From Guadua angustifolia (taxonomy: Eukaryota > Streptophyta > Magnoliopsida > Poales > Poaceae): DNA of 64,000 bases. Of this stretch, positions 58,501 to 64,000 are shown one piece after another; within the stretch, counting starts at the first letter, position 1; each line of letters begins with the position of its first letter. Below the pieces are notes generated by a model. The model was not told where the DNA came from, searched no databases, and was given only the letters and a program-made list of their open reading frames with translations. The stretch is taken from positions 7,812,001 to 7,876,000 of the forward strand of contig CM070511.1 of NCBI GenBank assembly GCA_036346375.1. The letters run 5' to 3'. The translations under genes and the position numbers were made by a program.

Positions 58501-59995
58501 ATCCCGAACGGCAGCTTTCTGAAACTCTATTTTTCTCCCACAAGGACTCTCGATCGATATGACTCTTCGTCCACGCCTAACACAACCTTGTGCTTAGACA
58601 ACCACCATTCCCAAAATAACATCTAGGGTCCAGGTATCTAACACCACTAAGTTTGCTAGAACTCGCTCCATCTATAAGCAACTTTACCCCGTAACATCCT
58701 ACATCGATCGAGTTCTCGATCCCGGATTGTACTAGCAATACATGCCTAAGATTCACCATTTTCAACCCATTGTTCACAGCAAAAATCCGAGATATAAACG
58801 AATGCGAAGCTCCGTAATCAAATAAAAGCTGCAGGTGTATCGAGTTGACAAGTAACTTACCCAAGACGACGTCCGATGTATTCTCAGATCGTGATCGGCG
58901 GTGACATGATTGACTCGCCTCTTACCACACAGGTGGCGGCCCAGATTGTGTAACTCCACGACTTGCTCCTAACGCGGGTGCCTTCGTTGGAGTGGTTCCA
59001 AGATTGAAGCGAACGGTGTCACCTCCTCCTCCCTTCTAGGACAAGAATTGGCAAATGCTCGCTCGTGATGTATAAAACAACGCTTAACTGCCGATCTTGC
59101 CGCCTCGCACTGCATTCCCAACCGTGTTGGTGTCTCAAAATTTTGTCCGCAGGTCTTGGTATCGGTGGCGGCGTGCCATCACATTCCTTGGCTGAAATCA
59201 AGAAGGCGGTTGGTGTAACCTCAAACGCCGCGCCTCGGGCGTGCTCCTCGCCAGTGCCATCCTCGGCTCCGGTTGTCCTCCGCCTTTGCGCTTATCCTCC
59301 AATATCGGCGCTTTGTTCACTAGCTCCTGAAAATCGGGAAAAGTGTGGGTTATGAGTCCCACCTGCAGCCCGAATTCAGTCCTTTCATGAATCGAGACCG
59401 CTCGCCTTATCCGTTGTTACATCCTCAAAAAGGAAGCGCATACCGAGTGAACTTATTCAGATATTTCGACACCGATTGATTGCCCCGCTTCAAAGGCCCT
59501 AAACTCCTCCTTTTCAGCTCCATTATGCCTTCGCACATGATATCGCCGAAAGCGATCGTGAACTCCTCCCACCGATGTCCCGCGGGTGCTCATGAGCAGC
59601 AAGAAGAGTTTTCCCACCATTCACCGCGGTTCCTTCAAGTCGATGAGAGGCATAGAGTACCTCTCATTTCTCACACCGGGTAATGTGCAACTTTTCTCTA
59701 TCGCCCTCACCAATCATCTCGCCTCCAATGGATTGGCATTTCCGAGAAAATGTAGGCGGTCGTGTCCTCATGAATTCGACACCTCGGTGTGGCCTCTGAC
59801 CGGGTTAACTCGTTAACTTGGGCGGCGGCGCTTGGGCAAGAACTCGCCAGATCTCGCTGATCATGGCATGCATTAATCGGGTCTGTGCAGCAATAAAAGC
59901 TCCAAGGTTCGTGATATCAACTGGCGGTCTTTGGTTGAGGTCCTTGTCCTTCACCATCGTTGTTTCCAGCTGAGCGTGAACCATTCCCATTTCCT
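55587..59995 (-). pseudogene. Gag-pol of the chromovirus
   Basis: Minus-strand reading from 5' to 3'. Gag about 59990-58900 (TNLGAFIAAQTRLMHAMI at the start; zinc-knuckle area 59100-58900). Protease 58870-58577: LLFDYGASHSFIS, the usual D-S-G-A-S-H motif with Tyr for Ser. RT about 58300-57500, with VVVFIDDILVYS at about 57920-57884. Integrase 56830-56117 (WKWEEIGMDFITVYQGPE, then KIVSDRGTQFTSRFWDKLHE, AYHPQTDGQTERVNR), and the C-terminal part 56100-55882 (VYLEVTPLGGVKRFHTKGKL, APRYVGPFKIL). A chromodomain-like tail with EEATWERE-like residues and ESRIRDSVKGRF ends near 55590. Frames break every 100-300 bases, mostly by one-base gaps. Confidence 0.88.
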
Positions 59996-60449
59996 CCTTG
60001 GTTTCCTCGAGTGTTCACCATCGGCCGATTGCGCCATAGTTTAGAGACGAGAGGGAAATAAGAATAGACAAGTAATAGAGTACTTATATGGGACGAAGGT
60101 GTAACACAAAATCTAACTTTATTACTTTATTAATATCTGGTATGGTTGCTCACAATGCCTAAAGGCCTTGCAACACATACCGATCACTCACAAGCATGAA
60201 AGAAGCAAACCGAGCTAACACTCAGAGTCAAACGCCTAAGGGTGACTATTATTCCAAGACGCGACTCAACGCAGAGTCTCAACTCGCTAATCCTAACGCC
60301 ACTCGAGCCAACCCCACCGAACTTCTGGTGGATACACCGGCGGTGTGCTGGTGCGGTACAAACCTATCCCAACGATCCTCGCCTAGGGCGCCTCGCCTCC
60401 TCTGCGGCCTCAACCTCCTCTCGTTCTCGCTGACCTCCACAGCTCGGGC

Positions 60450-61116
60450 TTCACTTCCACTTGCTCCGACTTCACTTCCATCGCTCGACTTCACTTCCAT
60501 CGGCTCGCTCGCTGCGGCCTCGCCTGTGGCTCCTCCGGTCTGGTCGTAGCTCCAAGATCGCTCCGCCTCGTCCGTCAAATATTGTCTCCAGCTCCCCAAT
60601 CCTCTCGATAGAGGGCCAAGTACTCACAAGTGCCGCAATGATGAGCCCTAAGTCAGGTGAACTCATCACGAGACCTCTCGCAGCCCCGAACCGCCTCGCC
60701 GATAACATCCTCTTGAGCGATGACATATCCGCAAGGTGGGTGATCGTGGCATCCTCCTCCTCGATGGGCTCTTGCCAGCGAGTGTCTCTCGCGGTGGTGA
60801 CGTAAACATCTGCGCCATCCAACTCCCAGGGTAGGTACGAGCACCGCTCATCGCCAGACGCGATGTCTCCCGAATCCCAAATCAAATGACAACCTCTGGC
60901 GGTGATGCGGATGCGACGACTCGCCTCGCCCTATCCCGAGCGTAAACCGTGATAGTGACATCCTGCAATATCCGCCCCGCCTCGATCCACAAGAGTCCCC
61001 AGAGATCGGCTCATTATATCCTCCAAGCACAGATCATACGCCAAAGCTCCGCGGCGCATTCTCCAAAGGCGCCACCAAAAGAGTGGATCATCCTCATCTC
61101 GCCAAAGGACACTCAC
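60450..61116 (-). pseudogene. Leader ORF (orf0-like) of the chromovirus
   Basis: Minus-strand coding-like region between primer site and gag: WWRLWRMRRGALAYDLCLED (about 61066-61007), then 60885-60472 with ATITHLADMSSLKRMLSARR and IIAALVSTWPSIERIGELET. It occupies the same place as the leader ORF of element B and shares the plan of a globular N-part and helical C-part, but the sequence identity is not established by eye. The function is unknown. Frameshifted. Confidence 0.5.
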
Positions 61117-61292
61117 GTGAAACTCGTAAATTTTAAAACAAAGCTAAGACGTGATAAATTCAGCAAGGAGGTATGAAAAAGAGAAGGGTAAGTCGGGATT
61201 GCATTATCATCTTGGCACATTTTAGCTTTTTCAAAATAGTTTTATCCTCACTACGACCATTCTAACTAAGGGCCAGCCCCACGGTCAATATG

Positions 61293-61305
61293 GCTCGATA
61301 CATAC
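61293..61305 (-). other. Degraded primer-binding site of the chromovirus
   Basis: The plus strand reads GCTCGATACATACC just inside the 5' LTR, against GCTCTGATACCA for the reversed iMet site: one missing base and an altered end. Confidence 0.55.
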
Positions 61306-61311
61306 CTCCGC

Positions 61312-64000
61312 TGTCGGGACCCGAATTTGCAAATCCGACCTCTCGTGTTTCAGCACTAGTCCAGATCACGCTTAGTGCACACGCCTCAACATCGGTACAT
61401 ATCACGTATATATCCAACTAAATAATAAGTACTTTTAATTAAATGTATAAAAGAATGGTTGATCGACCTTATGGTCAAGTTACAAGATACGACTCGCAGG
61501 CTTAAAACTTATTAAAATATTCAAATGCAATGAAATAAAATAAACTCGTGGCGCCAACCAATTTGCCACAGTAATCGACCGGGCTCGCCCTAGTTCATCG
61601 GCCTCCCGATACTCCTCCTCCGAAGGGGTTGCTTCTTCTTCAACCGGTTGTGTTGTTGTGGGTGAGTACTTTGAGCACTCAAAGAAGTCATGCATGTAAT
61701 GCAATTCTAATATTCTACATGCATGGCTTAGTACAAAGGATAGGCTATGGTTCATGAGCAAGACAAAGATTCAAGATAAACAAGAATAGATTGCAAAGCA
61801 AGAAAACAAGAGTAGGAATAATAGCTTTCACAAACATTTCAATCAGAAATCATTTCTCCATCCTAAGTCAAGTTCATCATCATCAACCCAAGCATTTTTC
61901 CATAAACAATTCATTTTCATAAAAATCTAACCCTTGATCAGAATCACCGAAGCGATGCTCAATACCGTGAGCACGGCTATTCAATAGGTTGTACACTCGC
62001 AGAGGTTATACACTTTACCCACAAGATACAACAAATACCACCAAGGCAAATAACCGTAACGAAGCCTTTCCAAAGTTCCATCTAAACTCAAGACGCTCGC
62101 TAAGGTTTCAACACTAGAGGGACTGGTTACCACACCTGTGGCCCCCTCTTGCGCCATGTGAGTTCTCAATCCGCTTCTCCTGCCTCACACCACCACGACA
62201 AGACTCAAAGAATAGATTTCCAGTTTACTCAGCCTAAGCCCGCCCCATTACGGAGCTTGTGGTCAGATGAGGGACTCAGCTCAAATGCTCGCAAGGTTAA
62301 GTCCTTAGTTGACCGAGGCAAGACTAACCAAAAATGACTTTAACATCCAAAACCAATAAAACCAAATTCGACCGCCTTGCCACTCTTGGCCCACTGTAAA
62401 CAATCTTGCCACATGCCTCGCCTAAATCATTTTCCCACCCCAGTTCTTTACCATTGCACCACGTGCCATCATCAACTTAATAACACATGTCTCATTCACA
62501 AAGCATATTCAATATCTCATTAAGTCAAGATTCACTTTGGTATTCCAAAATCATGAACGTCCACGCAAGGTGGCTAAGCATACTACTTTGGCCTACTCAA
62601 CCCATGTTGGCAAATTATAAAAGTCCAACTATTAATCCATATCCTAGGGTGACAAAAGATTCATGGCCTACAATTATATATGACAAGGTGGCATACAGAA
62701 CTTAGGCATTTAACTAATCCAAAAACTTATTCAAAATCATTTCTATCAAATTAGCATGCAATAGTTTAAATCAAAATAATTTGCTCTAGTAGGTTCAACA
62801 TGATCAAACACAACTTGCCTTCAAAAGTGCTGGTTACGGTTCCCGAGCTTGTTCTCGGTCGAGAACTTCTCCTCTAAACCTTCGGGGACTTCAACGCTCA
62901 CGCCAGAACGATGCACAAAACAATAAAATAAATAAACAGTAGACAAACAGTGCTCAAAAATTCAAATAAAATTCATAAACAGAAAGATCACAATTTTACA
63001 AATTTATAGAAATTGGAATCACTCAAATCGGAGTTAAAACGCAAAAGTTATAAGCATTTGAAGTTTCAAAATATATTTAAAATCAATATACCGAATTAAA
63101 TAAATATTTTCTTTTTCGTAAAATCAATTATTGCGTCATCTGTGACACGGTCGCCATCATAGAGTGACACGTGGCTTTGCCGACGCCAGCCCCGAAGCTC
63201 CCGTGATGACGCCAAGATGACGCTCATCGTGACGCCGACGACTTCGGTCCTCACATCGACAGTGGGACCCATCGTGACGCCGCGATGACGCTGGGCAGAC
63301 GCCACGCCACAAGGCGCGCGGCGACGAGTAGGGCCCGTCGTTGTCGGCGACTTCGGGTGAACTGCGGCAGGCAGGCGGCCGACATGTGGGTCCGCTTTGT
63401 CACGACTCATGCGCACAAAGGAACGCGGCGGAGATCGACGTGTGGGTCCATCTCGGTCGCCGCCTCATGCACAAGTGAGGGGCGACGTGGCACGACGGTG
63501 GCCCTCGGATATGCATCTAACGGTGGAGATCAAGATGGGGTTTATCGTTTTCAAGGCGACGGGCGAGATCTCGATCGCAGTGCGCGACGGACGGTTTGTG
63601 GGAAGCTCGGGCGACGGTGATGGAGCGGCTACCGGCTTGACCGGAGACGGAGACGATGACGCGGCGCTGGCGCTTGAGGTTCCTCCGGCGACGTATGCGG
63701 TAATGCTTCCGACGCGCTTGACAAGGTGAGTTCGGATGGCACGGCGACGGCGAGAGTGACCCATGGCGAAACGGCGCCAAGGAACTTGCGGAAGGCTTCG
63801 AACTTCGGCGAAGCTCTCATGCGGCGGCGGCGTTTCAAGCGACGTGACGCCAGACGGATGGGTGCGGCGCGAGGTGAGGAGCACGGCACGGTGGCGGCGC
63901 TTAAATAGCTCCCTCGTCAAGTGGAAAGCGCGGAGACCGAGGCCCACATCAAGTGGCGCATGAATCCGTGAGGATTCGGCTTGGTGACGTGGGCGCGATG
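61312..64000 (-). repeat. 5' LTR of the chromovirus (incomplete)
   Basis: Starts TGTCGGGACCCG and aligns with 52514-55200 over its whole length. AT-rich parts (e.g. 62300-63100 against 53500-54300) are almost identical; the GC-rich part differs by many small gaps. The outer end and the second target duplication lie beyond the window. Confidence 0.92.

Larger units (their letters stand above)
52514..64000 (-). mobile_element. Tekay/Del-like chromovirus (Ty3/gypsy), right end beyond window
   Basis: 3' LTR 52514-55586, purine tract, gag-pol on the minus strand, leader ORF, degraded iMet primer site, and 5' LTR from 61312 that is cut by the window end. Inserted in the integrase of T2; CATTG (52509-52513) should be one target copy. 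Protease, RT, RNase H, integrase, then chromodomain order and the LTR family place it with Tekay/Del chromoviruses. Confidence 0.92.

Overview
The window looks like nuclear DNA of a grass (Poaceae). It holds one GC-rich, apparently intronless subtilisin-like protease gene in AT-rich flanks, Tourist- and Stowaway-type MITEs, and deeply nested Ty1/copia and Ty3/gypsy LTR retrotransposons of the kind typical of grass intergenic DNA. The species cannot be told from the sequence alone. Nothing prokaryotic (operons, CRISPR, Shine-Dalgarno sites) is present.

Left cluster (1-24.8 kb). A plus-strand Tekay/Del-like gypsy element (B: LTR remnant 2666-4156, iMet-type primer site, degraded leader ORF and gag) is the oldest layer. 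A minus-strand gypsy element (X, 1-2665) sits at its left end. A complete Tat-like gypsy element (T1, 4763-18674, target duplication GTTGG) lies inside the leader ORF of B. T1 in turn contains an inverted solo LTR of its own family (7812-8453, AACGC), a copia-type solo LTR (11125-13696, CCGTC) and a Tourist-like MITE (14776-15070). A 3.4 kb inverted solo LTR of B's own family (18801-22248, ATCAT) also interrupts B. From about 22950 a further element (Y) carries an antisense plant-mobile-domain ORF followed by an LTR.

Gene island (24.8-34.5 kb). AT-rich minisatellites, a strong hairpin and a tRNA-like Pol III module precede an SBT1.7/ARA12-like subtilase (28400-30693). It has a plausible TATA box, a start-stop upstream ORF one base before the start codon, and a single-base frameshift in the propeptide. 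A Stowaway-like MITE and an AT-rich tandem repeat follow.

Right cluster (34.5-64 kb). A second Tat-like element (T2, minus strand, from 34540) is split by a copia-type solo LTR (36720-40001, GGCGA), by a complete copia element (41728-51259, GTAAG) and, inside its integrase, by a minus-strand Tekay/Del-like chromovirus (52514 to beyond 64000).

All transposon genes seen here are broken. The most unusual structures are an array of 11 short hairpins with a constant core and varying, often matching arms in the 36.7-40.0 kb LTR; promoter-proximal arrays of family-specific palindromes in two copia-type LTRs; antisense accessory ORFs shared by T1 and T2; and leader ORFs upstream of gag in the two Tekay-like elements. 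The many single-base frameshifts, together with LTR pairs that differ by indels more than by substitutions, suggest that part of the damage may be sequence error.
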